DNA of 64,000 nucleotides from Mastigias papua (taxonomy: Eukaryota; Cnidaria; Scyphozoa; Rhizostomeae; Mastigiidae): NCBI GenBank assembly GCA_964019165.1, contig OZ025274.1:2241253-2305252 (forward strand), written 5' to 3'. Below, piece after piece: positions 1-14,100 of this stretch (the first letter of the stretch is position 1; each line of letters starts with the position of its first letter). The position numbers and the translations under genes are program-made. The notes beneath the pieces were generated by a model that worked only from the letters and a program-made list of their open reading frames with translations, did no database searches and had not been told where the DNA came from.

Positions 1-3000
1 CCTCATTTTCATCACTTTTCAATCTGCAATCAAAATCAATCAATTTCAAATGTGGTCATTTTTGAGCAAAATACCAAGGCTATAGCCTTACTTTTTGGCC
101 AAAAATGCCTCATTTTCATCACTTTTCAATCTGCAATCAAAATCAATCAATTTCAAATTTGGTCATTTTTGAGCAAAATACCAAGGCTATAGCCATACGT
201 TTTGGCCAAAAATGCCTAATTTTCATCACTTCTCAATCTGCAATCTGCAATCAATCAATTTCAAATTTGGTCATTTTTGAGCAAAATACCAAGGCTATAG
301 CCTTACTTTTTGGCCAAAAATGCCTCATTTTCATCACTTTTCAATCTGCAATCAAAATCAATCAATTTCAAATTTGGTCATTTTTGAGCAAAATACCAAG
401 GCTATAGCCTTACTTTTTGGCCAAAAATGCCTCATTTTCATCACTTTTCAATCTGCAATCAAAATCAATCAATTTCAAATTTGGTCATGTTTGAGCAAAA
501 TACCAAGGCTATAGCCTTACTCTTTGGCCAAAAATGCCTCATTTTCATCACTTTTCAATCTGCAATCAAAATCAATCAATTTCAAATGTGGTCATTTTTG
601 AGCAAAATACCAAGGCTATAGCCTTACTTTTTGGCCAAAAATGCCTCATTTTCATCACTTTTCAATCTGCAATCAAAATCAATCAATTTCAAATTTGGTC
701 ATTTTTGAGCAAAATACCAAGGCTATAGCCTTACTTTTTGGCCAAAAATGCCTCATTTTCATCACTTTTCAATCTGCAATCAAAATCAATCAATTTCAAA
801 TTTGGTCATTTTTGAGCAAAATACCAAGGCTATAGCCATACGTTTTGGCCAAAAATGCCTAATTTTCATCACTTCTCAATCTGCAATCTGCAATCAATCA
901 ATTTCAAATTTGGTCATTTTTGAGCAAAATACCAAGGCTATAGCCTTACTTTTTGGCCAAAAATGCCTCATTTTCATCACTTTTCAATCTGCAATCAAAA
1001 TCAATCAATTTCAAATTTGGTCATTTTTGAGCAAAATACCAAGGCTATAGCCTTACTTTTTGGCCAAAAATGCCTCATTTTCATCACTTTTCAATCTGCA
1101 ATCAAAATCAATCAATTTCAAATTTGGTCATGTTTGAGCAAAATACCAAGGCTATAGCCTTACTCTTTGGCCAAAAATGCCTCATTTTCATCACTTTTCA
1201 ATCTGCAATCAAAATCAATCAATTTCAAATGTGGTCATTTTTGAGCAAAATACCAAGGCTATAGCCTTACTTTTTGGCCAAAAATGCCTCATTTTCATCA
1301 CTTTTCAATCTGCAATCAAAATCAATCAATTTCAAATTTGGTCATTTTTGAGCAAAATACCAAGGCTATAGCCTTACTTTTTGGCCAAACATGCCTCATT
1401 TTCATCACTTTTCAATCTGCAATCAAAATCAATCAATTTCAAATTTGGTCATTTTTGAGCAAAATACCAAGGCTATAGCCTTACGTTTTGGCCAAAAATG
1501 CCTCATTTTCATCACTTTTGAATCTGCAATCAAAATCAATCAATTTCAAATTTGGTCATTTTTGAGCAAAATACCAAGGCCATAGCCTTACTTTTTGGCC
1601 AAACATGCCTCATTTTCATCACTTTTCAATCTGCAATCAAAATCAATCAATTTCAAATTTGGTCATTTTTGAGCAAAATACCAAGGCTATAGCCTCACGT
1701 TTTGGGCAAAAATGCCTCATGTTCATCACTTTTCAATCTGCAATCAAAATCAATCAATTTCAAATTTGGTCATTTTTGAGCAAAATACCAAGGCTATAGC
1801 CTTACTTTTTGGCCAAAAATGCCTCATTTTCATCACTTTTCAATCTGCAATCAAAATCAATCAATTTCAAATTTGGTCATTTTTGAGCAAAATACCAAGG
1901 CTATAGCCTTACTTTTTGGCCAAAAATGCCTCATTTTCATCACTTTTCAATCTGCAATCAAAATCAATCAATTTCAAATTTGGTCAGTTTTGAGCAAAAT
2001 ACCAAGGCTATAGCCTTACTTTTTGGCCAAACATGCCTCATTTTCATCACTTTTCAATCTGCAATCAAAATCAATCAATTTCAAATGTGGTCATTTTTGA
2101 GCGAAATACCAAGGCTATAGCCTTACTTTTTGGCCAAAAATGCCTCATTTTCATCACTTTTCAATCTGCAATCAAAATCAATCAATTTCAAATTTGGTCA
2201 TTTTTGAGCAAAATACCAAGGCTATAGCCTTACGTTTTGGCCAAAAATGCCTCATTTTCATCACTTTTCAATCTGCAATCAAACTCAATCAATTTCAAAT
2301 TTGGTCATGTTTGAGGAAAATACCATGGCTATAGCCTTACTTTTTGGCCAAAAATGCCTCATTTTCATCACTTTTCAATCTGCAATCAAAATCAATCAAT
2401 TTCAAATTTGGTCATTTTTGAGCAAAATACCAAGGCTATAGCCTTACTTTTTGGCCAAAAATGCCTCATTTTCATCACTTTTCAATCTGCAATCAAACTC
2501 AATCAATTTCAAATTTGGTCATGTTTGAGGAAAATTCCATGGCTATAGCCTTACTTTTTGGCCAAAAATGCCTCATTTTCATCACTTTTCAATCTGCAAT
2601 CAAAATCAATCAATTTCAAATTTGGTCATTTTTGAGCAAAATACCAAGGCTATAGCCTTACTTTTTGGCCAAAAATGCCTCATTTTCATCACTTTTCAAT
2701 CTGCAATCAAAATCAATCAATTTCAAATTTGGTCATTTTTGAGCAAAATACCAAGGCTATAGCCTTACTTTTTGGCCAAAAATGCCTCATTTTCATCACT
2801 TTTCAATCTGCAATCAAAATCAATCAATTTCAAATTTGGTCATTTTTGAGCAAAATACCAAGGCTATAGCCTTACTTTTTGGCCAAAAATGCCTCATTTT
2901 CATCACTTTTCAATCTGCAATCAAAATCAATCAATTTCAAATTTGGTCATTTTTGAGCAAAATACCAAGGCTATAGCCTTACTTTTTGGCCAAACATGCC

Positions 3001-6000
3001 TCATTTTCATCACTTTTCAATCTGCAATCAAAATCAATCAATTTCAAATGTGGTCATTTTTGAGCGAAATACCAAGGCTATAGCCTTACTTTTTGGCCAA
3101 AAATGCCTCATTTTCATCACTTTTCAATCTGCAATCAAAATCAATCAATTTCAAATTTGGTCATTTTTGAGCAAAATACCAAGGCTATAGCCTTACTCTT
3201 TGGCCAAAAATGCCTCATTTTCATCACTTTTCAATCTGCAATCAAAATCAATCAATTTCAAATTTGGTCATTTTTGAGCGAAATACCAAGGCTATAGCCT
3301 TACTTTTTGGCCAAAAATGCCTCATTTTCATCACTTTTCAATCTGCAATCAAACTCAATCAATTTCAAATTTGGTCATGTTTGAGGAAAATACCATGGCT
3401 ATAGCCTTACTTTTTGGCCAAAAATGCCTCATTTTCATCACTTTTCAATCTGCAATCAAAATCAATCAATTTCAAATTTGGTCATTTTTGAGCAAAATAC
3501 CAAGGCTATAGCCTTACTTTTTGGCCAAAAATGCCTCATTTTCATCACTTTTCAATCTGCAATCAAACTCAATCAATTTCAAATTTGGTCATGTTTGAGG
3601 AAAATTCCATGGCTATAGCCTTACTTTTTGGCCAAAAATGCCTCATTTTCATCACTTTTCAATCTGCAATCAAAATCAATCAATTTCAAATTTGGTCATT
3701 TTTGAGCAAAATACCAAGGCTATAGCCTTACTTTTTGGCCAAAAATGCCTCATTTTCATCACTTTTCAATCTGCAATCAAAATCAATCAATTTCAAATTT
3801 GGTCATTTTTGAGCAAAATACCAAGGCTATAGCCTTACTTTTTGGCCAAAAATGCCTCATTTTCATCACTTTTCAATCTGCAATCAAAATCAATCAATTT
3901 CAAATTTGGTCATTTGTGAGCAAAATACCAAGGCTATAGCCTTACTTTTTGGCCAAAAATGCCTCATTTTCATCACTTTTCAATCTGCAATCAAAATCAA
4001 TCAATTTCAAATTTGGTCATTTTTGAGCGAAATACCAAGGCTATAGCCTTACGTTTTGGCCAAAAATGCCTCATTTTCATCACTTTTCAATCTGCAATCA
4101 AAATCAATCAATTTCAAATTTGGTCATTTTTGAGCAAAATACCAAGGCTATAGCCTTACTCTTTGGCCAAAAATGCCTCATTTTCATCACGTTTCAATCT
4201 GCAATCAAAATCAATCAATTTCAAATTTGGTCATTTGTGAGCAAAATACCAAGGCTATAGCCTTACTTTTTGGCCAAAAATGCCTCATTTTCATCACTTT
4301 TCAATCTGCAATCAAAATCAATCAATTTCAAATTTGGTCATTTTTGAGCGAAATACTAAGGCTATAGCCTTACGTTTTGGCCAAAAATGCCTCATTTTCA
4401 TCACTTTTCAATCTGCAATCAAAATCAATCAATTTCAAATTTGGTCATTTTTGAGCAAAATACCAAGGCTATAGCCTTACTCTTTGGCCAAAAATGCCTC
4501 ATTTTCATCACGTTTCAATCTGCAATCAAAATCAATCAATTTCAAATTTGGTCATTTTTGAGCAAAATACCAAGGCTATAGCCTTACTTTTTGGCCAAAA
4601 ATGCCTCATTTTCATCACTTTTCAATCTGCAATCAAAATCAATCAATTTCAAATTTGGTCATTTTTGAGCAAAATACCAAGGCTATAGCCTTACTTTTTG
4701 GCCAAAAATGCCTCATTTTCATCACTTTTCAATCTGCAATCAAAATCAATCAATTTCAAATTTGGTCATTTTTGAGCAAAATACCAAGGCTATAGCCTTA
4801 CTTTTTGGCCAAAAATGCCTCATTTTCATCACTTTTCAATCTGCAATCAAAATCAATCAATTTCAAATTTGGTCATTTTTGAGCGAAATACTAAGGCTAT
4901 AGCCTTACGTTTTGGCCAAAAATGCCTCATTTTCATCACTTTTCAATCTGCAATCAAAATCAATCAATTTCAAATTTGGTCATTTTTGAGCAAAATACCA
5001 AGGCTATAGCCTTACTCTTTGGCCAAAAATGCCTCATTTTCATCACGTTTCAATCTGCAATCAAAATCAATCAATTTCAAATTTGGTCATTTTTGAGCAA
5101 AATACCAAGGCTATAGCCTTACTTTTTGGCCAAAAATGCCTCATTTTCATCACTTTTCAATCTGCAATCAAAATCAATCAATTTCAAATTTGGTCATTTT
5201 TGAGCAAAATACCAAGGCTATAGCCTTACTTTTTGGCCAAAAATGCCTCATTTTCATCACTTTTCAATCTGCAATCAAAATCAATCAATTTCAAATTTGG
5301 TCATTTTTGAGCAAAATACCAAGGCTATAGCCTTACTTTTTGGCCAAAAATGCCTCATTTTCATCACTTTTCAATCTGCAATCAAAATCAATCAATTTCA
5401 AATTTGGTCATTTTTGAGCAAAATACCAAGGCTATAGCCTTACTTTTTGGCCAAAAATGCCTCATTTTCATCACTTTTCAATCTGCAATCAAAATCAATC
5501 AATTTCAAATTTGGTCATTTTTGAGCAAAATACCAAGGCTATAGCCTTACTTTTTGGCCAAACATGCCTCATTTTCATCACTTTTCAATCTGCAATCAAA
5601 ATCAATCAATTTCAAATGTGGTCATTTTTGAGCGAAATACCAAGGCTATAGCCTTACTTTTTGGCCAAAAATGCCTCATTTTCATCACTTTTCAATCTGC
5701 AATCAAAATCAATCAATTTCAAAGTTGGTCATTTTTGAGCAAAATACCAAGGCTATAGCCTTACTCTTTGGCCAAAAATGCCTCATTTTCATCACTTTTC
5801 AATCTGCAATCAAAATCAATCAATTTCAAATTTGGTCATTTTTGAGCAAAATACCAAGGCTATAGCCTTACTTTTTGGCCAAAAATGCCTCATTTTCATC
5901 ACTTTTCAATCTGCAATCAAAATCAATCAATTTCAAATTTGGTCATTTTTGAGCAAAATACCAAGGCTATAGCCTTACTCTTTGGCCAAAAATGCCTCAT

Positions 6001-9000
6001 TTTCATCAATTTTCAATCTGCAATCAAAATCAATCAATTTCAAATGTGGTCATTTTTGAGCAAAATACCAAGGCTATAGCCTTACTTTTTGGCCAAAAAT
6101 GCCTCATTTTCATCACTTTTCAATCTGCAATCAAAATCAATCAATTTCAAATTTGGTCATTTTTGAGCAAAATACCAAGGCTATAGCCTTACTTTTTGGC
6201 CAAAAATGCCTCATTTTCATCACTTTTCAATCTGCAATCAAAATCAATCAATTTCAAATTTGGTCATTTTTGAGCAAAATACCAAGGCTATAGCCTTACT
6301 CTTTGGCCAAAAATGCCTCATTTTCATCACTTTTCAATCTGCAATCAAAATCAATCAATTTCAAATGTGGTCATTTTTGAGCAAAATACCAAGGCTATAG
6401 CCTTACTTTTTGGCCAAAAATGCCTCATTTTCATCACTTTTCAATCTGCAATCAAAATCACACTTTTTAATCTGCAATCAAAATCAATCAATTTCAAATG
6501 TGGTCATTTTTGAGCAAAATACCAAGGCTATAGCCTTACTCTTTGGCCAAAAATGCCTCATTTTCATCACTTTTCAATCTGCAATCAAAATCAATCAATT
6601 TCAAATTTGGTCATTTTTGAGCAAAATACCAAGGCTATAGCCTTACTTTTTGGCCAAAAATGCCTCATTTTCATCACTTTTCAATCTGCAATCAAAATCA
6701 ATCAATTTCAAATGTGGTCATTTTTGAGCAAAATACCAAGGCTATAGCCTTACTTTTTGGCCAAAAATGCCTCATTTTCATCACTTTTCAATCTGCAATC
6801 AAAATCAATCAATTTCAAATTTGGTCATTTTTGAGCAAAATACCAAGGCTATAGCCTTACTTTTTGGCCAAAAATGCCTCATTTTCATCACTTTTCAATC
6901 TGCAATCAAAATCAATCAATTTCAAATTTGGTCATTTTTGAGCAAAATACCAAGGCTATAGCCTTACTCTTTGGCCAAAAATGCCTCATTTTCATCACTT
7001 TTCAATCTGCAATCAAAATCAATCAATTTCAAATGTGGTCATTTTTGAGCAAAATACCAAGGCTATAGCCTTACTTTTTGGCCAAAAATGCCTCATTTTC
7101 ATCACTTTTCAATCTGCAATCAAAATCACACTTTTTAATCTGCAATCAAAATCAATCAATTTCAAATGTGGTCATTTTTGAGCAAAATACCAAGGCTATA
7201 GCCTTACTTTTTGGCCAAAAATGCCTCATTTTCATCACTTTTCAATCTGCAATCAAAATCAATCAATGTCAAATTTGGTCATTTTTGAGCAAAATACCAA
7301 GGCTATAGCCTTACTTTTTGGCCAAAAATGCCTCATTTTCATCACTTTTCAATCTGCAATCAAAATCAATCAATTTCAAATTTGGTCATTTTTGAGCAAA
7401 ATACCAAGGCTATAGCCTTACTTTTTGGCCAAAAATGCCTCATTTTCATCACTTTTCAATCTGCAATCAAAATCAATCAATTTCAAATTTGGTCATTTTT
7501 GAGCAAAATACCAAGGCTATAGCCTTACGTTTTGGCCAAAAATGCCTCATTTTCATCACTTTTCAATCTGCAATCAAAATCAATCAATTTCAAATTTGGT
7601 CATTTTTGAGCAAAATACCAAGGCTATAGCCTTACGTTTTGGCCAAAAATGCCTCATTTTCATCACTTTTCAATCTGCAATCAAAATCAATCAATTTCAA
7701 ATTTGGTCATTTTTGAGCGAAATACCAAGGCTATAGCCTTACTTTTTGGCCAAAAATGCCTCATTTTCATCACTTTTCAATCTGCAATCAAAATCAATCA
7801 ATTTCAAATTTGGTCATTTTTGAGCAAAATACCAAGGCTATAGCCTTACTTTTTGGCCAAAAATGCCTCATTTTCATCACTTTTCAATCTGCAATCAAAA
7901 TCAATCAATTTCAAATTTGGTCATTTTTGAGCAAAATACCAAGGCTATAGCCTTACTTTTTGGCCAAAAATGCCTCATTTTCATCACTTTTCAATCTGCA
8001 ATCAAAATCAATCAATTTCAAATTTGGTCATTTTTGAGCAAAATACCAAGGCTATAGCCTTACTTTTTGGCCAAAAATGCCTCATTTTCATCACTTTTCA
8101 ATCTGCAATCAAAATCAATCAATTTCAAATTTGGTCAGTTTTGAGCAAAATACCAAGGCTATAGCCTTACTTTTTGGCCAAACATGCCTCATTTTCATCA
8201 CTTTTCAATCTGCAATCAAAATCAATCAATTTCAAATGTGGTCAGTTTTGAGCGAAATACCAAGGCTATAGCCTTACTTTTTGGCCAAAAATGCCTCATT
8301 TTCATCACTTTTCAATCTGCAATCAAAATCAATCAATTTCAAAGTTGGTCATTTTTGAGCAAAATACCAAGGCTATAGCCTTACTCTTTGGCCAAAAATG
8401 CCTCATTTTCATCACTTTTCAATCTGCAATCAAAATCAATCAATTTCAAATTTGGTCATTTTTGAGCAAAATACCAAGGCTATAGCCTTACTTTTTGGCC
8501 AAAAATGCCTCATTTTCATCACTTTTCAATCTGCAATCAAAATCAATCAATTTCAAATGTGGTCATTTTTGAGCAAAATACCAAGGCTATAGCCTTACTT
8601 TTTGGCCAAAAATGCCTCATTTTCATCACTTTTCAATCTGCAATCAAAATCACACTTTTTAATCTGCAATCAAAATCAATCAATTTCAAATGTGGTCATT
8701 TTTGAGCAAAATACCAAGGCTATAGCCTTACTTTTTGGCCAAAAATGCCTCATTTTCATCACTTTTCAATCTGCAATCAAAATCAATCAATGTCAAATTT
8801 GGTCATTTTTGAGCAAAATACCAAGGCTATAGCCTTACTTTTTGGCCAAAAATGCCTCATTTTCATCACTTTTCAATCTGCAATCAAAATCAATCAATTT
8901 CAAATTTGGTCATTTTTGAGCAAAATACCAAGGCTATAGCCTTACTTTTTGGCCAAAAATGCCTCATTTTCATCACTTTTCAATCTGCAATCAAAATCAA

Positions 9001-10085
9001 TCAATTTCAAATTTGGTCATTTTTGAGCAAAATACCAAGGCTATAGCCTTACGTTTTGGCCAAAAATGCCTCATTTTCATCACTTTTCAATCTGCAATCA
9101 AAATCAATCAATTTCAAATTTGGTCATTTTTGAGCAAAATACCAAGGCTATAGCCTTACGTTTTGGCCAAAAATGCCTCATTTTCATCACTTTTCAATCT
9201 GCAATCAAAATCAATCAATTTCAAATTTGGTCATTTTTGAGCGAAATACCAAGGCTATAGCCTTACTTTTTGGCCAAAAATGCCTCATTTTCATCACTTT
9301 TCAATCTGCAATCAAAATCAATCAATTTCAAATTTGGTCATTTTTGAGCAAAATACCAAGGCTATAGCCTTACTCTTTGGCCAAAATGCCTCATTTTCAT
9401 CACTTTTCAATCTGCAATCAAAATCAATCAATTTCAAATTTGGTCATGTTTGAGCAAAATACCAAGGCTATAGCCTTACTTTTTGGCCAAAAATGCCTCA
9501 TTTTCATCACTTTTCAATCTGCAATCAAAATCAATCAATTTCAAATTTGGTCATTTTTGAGCAAAATACCAAGGCTATAGCCTTACTTTTTGGCCAAAAA
9601 TGCCTCATTTTCATCACTTTTCAATCTGCAATCAAAATCAATCAATTTCAAATTTGGTCATTTTTGAGCGAAATACCAAGGCTATAGCCTTACTTTTTGG
9701 TCAAAAATGCCTCATTTTCATCACTTTTCAATCTGCAATCAAAATCAATCAATTTCAAATTTGGTCATTTTTGAGCGAAATACCAAGGCTATAGCCTTAC
9801 TGTTTGGCCAAAAATGCCTCATTTTCATCACTTTTCAATCTGCAATCAAAATCAATCAATTTCAAATTTGGTCATTTTTGAGCAAAATACCAAGGCTATA
9901 GCCTTACTTTTTGGCCAAAAATGCCTCATTTTCATCACTTTTCAATCTGCAATCAAAATCAATCAGTTTCAAATTGGGTCATATCTCATTGTCATCAGTT
10001 GTCAATCTGCAATGAAGATTGATGGTGAATAGAGGTCATTTCTGAGAAAAATGCTAAGGGTATATGCTTACTGTGTGGGCAAAAT
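1..10085. repeat. 107-bp tandem satellite array (about 94 units, open at left edge)
   Basis: A head-to-tail array of a 107-bp AT-rich monomer runs unbroken from base 1 to about 9975, followed by one badly decayed unit to about 10085. Units differ by only a few substitutions. A few carry a 1-bp net length change (near 190-260 and 835-905) or a 26-bp internal partial duplication (near 6450, 7120 and 8650). Each unit has two 14-bp perfect palindromes separated by 2 bp, first seen at 76-89 and 92-105. Larger blocks of units recur, which points to unequal exchange. The 64-aa ORF that recurs in every unit is a by-product of homogenisation: 107 is not a multiple of 3, so consecutive copies fall in different frames and overlap. 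I see no gene in the array. It could be centromeric, pericentromeric or interstitial satellite; the sequence does not decide. Confidence 0.97.
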
Positions 10086-11101
10086 TGGGTGATGTACATT
10101 AAGTGTTAATCGTCAAGTAAAATCTATCGTTGTAAAAGTGGGTATTGTGTGAGCAGGATGATGGTCGTTAGTAAAGCGAGAAAGATAGATGATAGAAGTT
10201 GAGTCCTTAAGGAGTGAGACAAAACTGCAGGAGTAATAGAAAAACTACATGTCATGCATGAAGAGAGCTACATTCTTCTGGCATATTGAAAGACATTGTG
10301 GTGAAATAGTGGCAGTAGGGCAAACGAAGGGAACCGAAAAATTTATGGCATTGCCATGGCCCCTCATGGCCCTCCTTCAAAACGCTCCCAAGTAACATAC
10401 TAGCGTGATCCCATGTTTCAAAATCACCTGATTTATTTTGAAACCCGGAGGGGTGAACAATCCTGTCAAGTCTACCACAACGTAAATTACGAGAACAAAA
10501 GGAAGAAAGAAACACAATCAAAGAGATTCGAATTATATCGACACGAAACCAAGCATTACAAACAAACAGTGCACATTACTAGCAATGAATCTTGCTTCGT
10601 TCACATCGCTGGCATCTAGCAGTAACTTAAGTTCTCTGATATCCGCTTCATATTATAACTGAAGGCGTATGACCATAAGATCAGCGAGTGGAACAAGCAA
10701 AAACTCTTAGGCTTGAGTACATATGAAGTCAAATCTAGTGTAACGTCAAGCTTCGCCTTATATTGAGCCACAAAGTAAATGCCTAAAGGGGGGTCACTGT
10801 TTCACCTAACAATACCGGATTCCTGAAAGGATGCCTCAGCCACAACCATAAGCATCACCTTACATTCAAAATTCACTGTACACCGAGAATCCAGTGGGAA
10901 TGGGTTACTTAGCTGCAATCTATTCTAATATACTATTTCATGACATATTACAAAGATAGCCAAAATCATAAAATTTTGATGGTAAATAGAACTTAGCAAT
11001 ATAAATTGACTTCGGTAGTCCTCAATGCAATATCACAGCAAAAACCAAATGCTATGTCAAAGTCTGCAATGGCTCTTGAAAAATATATTAACTCTTGGAA
11101 G
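10086..11101. other. 3' flank of the PLBD gene
   Basis: There is no coding region I can support between the satellite edge and the PLBD stop codon. A minus-strand AATAAA occurs at 10432-10437, about 665 bp past the stop, and could be the poly(A) signal. No closer canonical hexamer was noticed. Short ORFs here lack homology or splice context. Confidence 0.4.
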
Positions 11102-14100
11102 TTACTTCCAAGATACAACAAACTGTTCAAAGTTGAACTCATCCGGGTGCCCCATCGGCTTTTTCCATCCACTTGTGCTCCATTTAAAAACTGGCTGTTG
11201 ATCGTGTGTCGGGCCAGCAACTATCCATGCTTCCAACTGACGAGCTAGCTTATAATTTGTGGCCTGCCGAAAGAAGAACCGCGCTGAAAAACTATATCTC
11301 ATTTTCTTCGCTGTTAATTAGTCTTGACTTGTTAATTACATTTCATGAGGAACATATTCATCATTCCCTCTACCACTCTCCTTTAATAAACATCAAAGTT
11401 GCATCCATTGCAAAATATTTCGCAAAATCTCTCCTGAACTTTGGTAAGTCATGATCAACTGCTACAAACGTACACGTTTTTCACAATTATGGTAGCCCAC
11501 TTATGAATACATTAATAAATAAATAACTGCATGAACAAATATATAATACATATATTATATATATAAATATATTGCATATTCATTCACTCATTTACTTGTT
11601 CATATACACATGTGTTAGGCGGGTATGGTGTGAACGATCAAATATCTCAAACAAATGGAGAAAGATAGAAAGGTAGGCTGAATGTTTGATATTTAATAAA
11701 ATCACATCCAATTTGCCAAAACCGAATGCTAGGTGCAAACACGATATAGCATATTACCGGCATGATGTTACATGAAAGTTAGACCGAACTGAACGATCAT
11801 TTGCAGAGGCCTTGAGAATACCAGGTTTTCTAAGTCATCATGCCGAAGTTCAAGATAATTGCACAATCAGAAGTTATTTTCTATTTCGTCTAAACCTGTG
11901 TCTCCTCCAGTTGTTGCTAGTTCTCTCTTCCCCCCATCCTGTCATCCTCTCTTCTACCTTCCTTTTGCTCCTCTGTTTTCTCTTAGGGTCTACTCCATGG
12001 TAAAATTTGCTCATCTATTGCCCTACTATATTGAAATATGCCCAGTCAATTTTTTCTTCATTTCTGTAACTGCTTAGATGAAATCTCTGACCTGTGTTCT
12101 TTCATGTATGCCACCATTTCCTACTACTTTTAAGAATACCTGACTCCAAAATTCGTTCTGCTGTTGCTGGCTTCGCAGGAAGTTCTGTTCTAAGGGGCCA
12201 TGTCACTGTGTGCCCAGATTTGGCAATACGGGAATGAAATCTATATTTCTCATAGAAATGATTTCCTGAGACCGTTTCATAGCTTACTGGAAGAGCACTG
12301 TTACACTCTTCTTGTTGAGAAGTGAAAAGACGAGAAAAATGAATTTTTGGGAATCCATATCCAAATAAAAATTTTTGAGAGTTTTGATAAAAAAATCACA
12401 ATTTTCGCACTTTTCCACTAAAATGATCTTCTAGGGCAGGTTGACACCTTATACGAAGTGAAATTTCATATTCGTTAAGATGAAAAGAAGAAGAAACAAG
12501 GAAATTTTATTTTCGGGCGTCTATACCCATATAACCTCATTATGGCATAATGGTTCATAATCACTAATTTGTGCATATCTTAGTTAAAATTTATTGCCTG
12601 AGGCTGATTGATGGCTTGATAAAGGAGCAAATTTGTACTCTTCATAGTGAAAGAAAGAAAAAAAACCAAACGACAAGACTTTTGGAGATCTAGAACAAAG
12701 TAGCACATTTGATCATTTTATTCAAATTCACTTTTTGGAAAACCCACCTAGAAGTGATTGAAAGCTGGTTGAGATCAAGCAAAAAGTGAAATTCTGATTG
12801 ACAATGGTCATTTGCATAGATGATAAGTACATTGTCATGTCATTGATTAATATATTTCTGTTCTGAAATTTCATAACTTGTTGTCCCATCCTACATCCCA
12901 CCCTACATACCTTTGTCACACTTCTCTTTCCAACTGAGGATGATTCTAGTATGAGTCGAAACGTTTTAAATAAAGAAATGTCGTAACGGAATTTCTCGCA
13001 GCTGAATCTGTCACCGGACTGTCCAATTCTGGAATGTGTCGGATTAAATCTCAAAGATAATGCGATTTCACCTTTTGTCGTCGTTCTGGCTGTAAAATTT
13101 ATTGCAAAGCTGCGGCTCCCATTTCAAACATCTATACCCCATCTTTTCATTGTATGTACATTTATTATATCGTTTGGGAAACAAATGTTTCCAATTTCTC
13201 TCGGGGATTAAATAAATTTATGAAAATGAATTCAGACCGATGCAGACAGATATGTATCTTCATTTTTCATCTGAATTATTTAATTTTCCATTTGAGCAAA
13301 TTTCCGCCATTTACTACAAGCTATACTAAAAGCAAACAATGGCTGCTATTTTAAAATTAGGACCGAACTTCAAACTGGGATTGACATCCACCTTCCAAAC
13401 CCTTTTAAATGATTTTTTGCTTAGGAATCTCTTACAGTTTGTAGTGGTAAGAAAGAAAAGTTTCAAATACGCGTGTGAAATTTTTGAAAGCCCCTTTTGA
13501 GTGGGAAACTATATGATTTTTTGGTGGATATTATACTTCTTATCTTATTTTTTGGTAGATATTATACTATTGCAAAACGTAAAAATTTGACCAAAAACTT
13601 TCAAAGAACAGGATAGAGCTGTCAACTGTTTGCTATTTTCAGTTTTTGATATAAAATGAGGAAATTCTGAATTCATCCATTTTGCACATGTATCACATTT
13701 GATTTCAAAATAATCAGTTTATATCAGATTCCATCAGATTTAGATGGATTCAAAAACTGAACCGTTTCGAATTTTGAATCCTGTTTTTTGCATTGTTTTC
13801 ACTGAACTTTGAAATGCCTGAGAATTTACATTTGATATTTGTCCTAAGGACTCCATAAAAAATAAAAATGAAGTCCCTCACCGAGCAAACAGCGGACGTC
13901 TCGCACCGTATCGAGGGAGGGAGCGAGGGAGGGAGCGAGGGAGGGAGGGAGGACTAAAAACAAAGCAGTATAAAACTACTATGTCAAACAAACAGAGAAG
14001 AGAAGAGAAAGCATTCTTAAGCAGATCAAAGTGCCAACAAACCTTGCAATCTGTGCCACCATGCCTTCGATGGCCCAATGCAGAAAATGGATATTTGCCA

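Noticed and set aside
105..10032. Ninety-odd 64-aa ORFs (MPHFHHFSICNQ...) along the left 10 kb
   Set aside because: They are the same ORF seen in successive 107-bp satellite units. They overlap in different frames because 107 is not divisible by 3, and they track DNA-level variation rather than codon constraint.
1..10085. CRISPR array or bacterial direct repeats
   Set aside because: There are no unique spacers; the units are contiguous satellite monomers in a eukaryotic gene context.
12934..12962. Hammerhead-ribozyme-like string CTGAGGA...GAAAC
   Set aside because: The core letters are present, but an extra T next to the putative stem II leaves its first pair unmatched, and no convincing stems I and III flank it.
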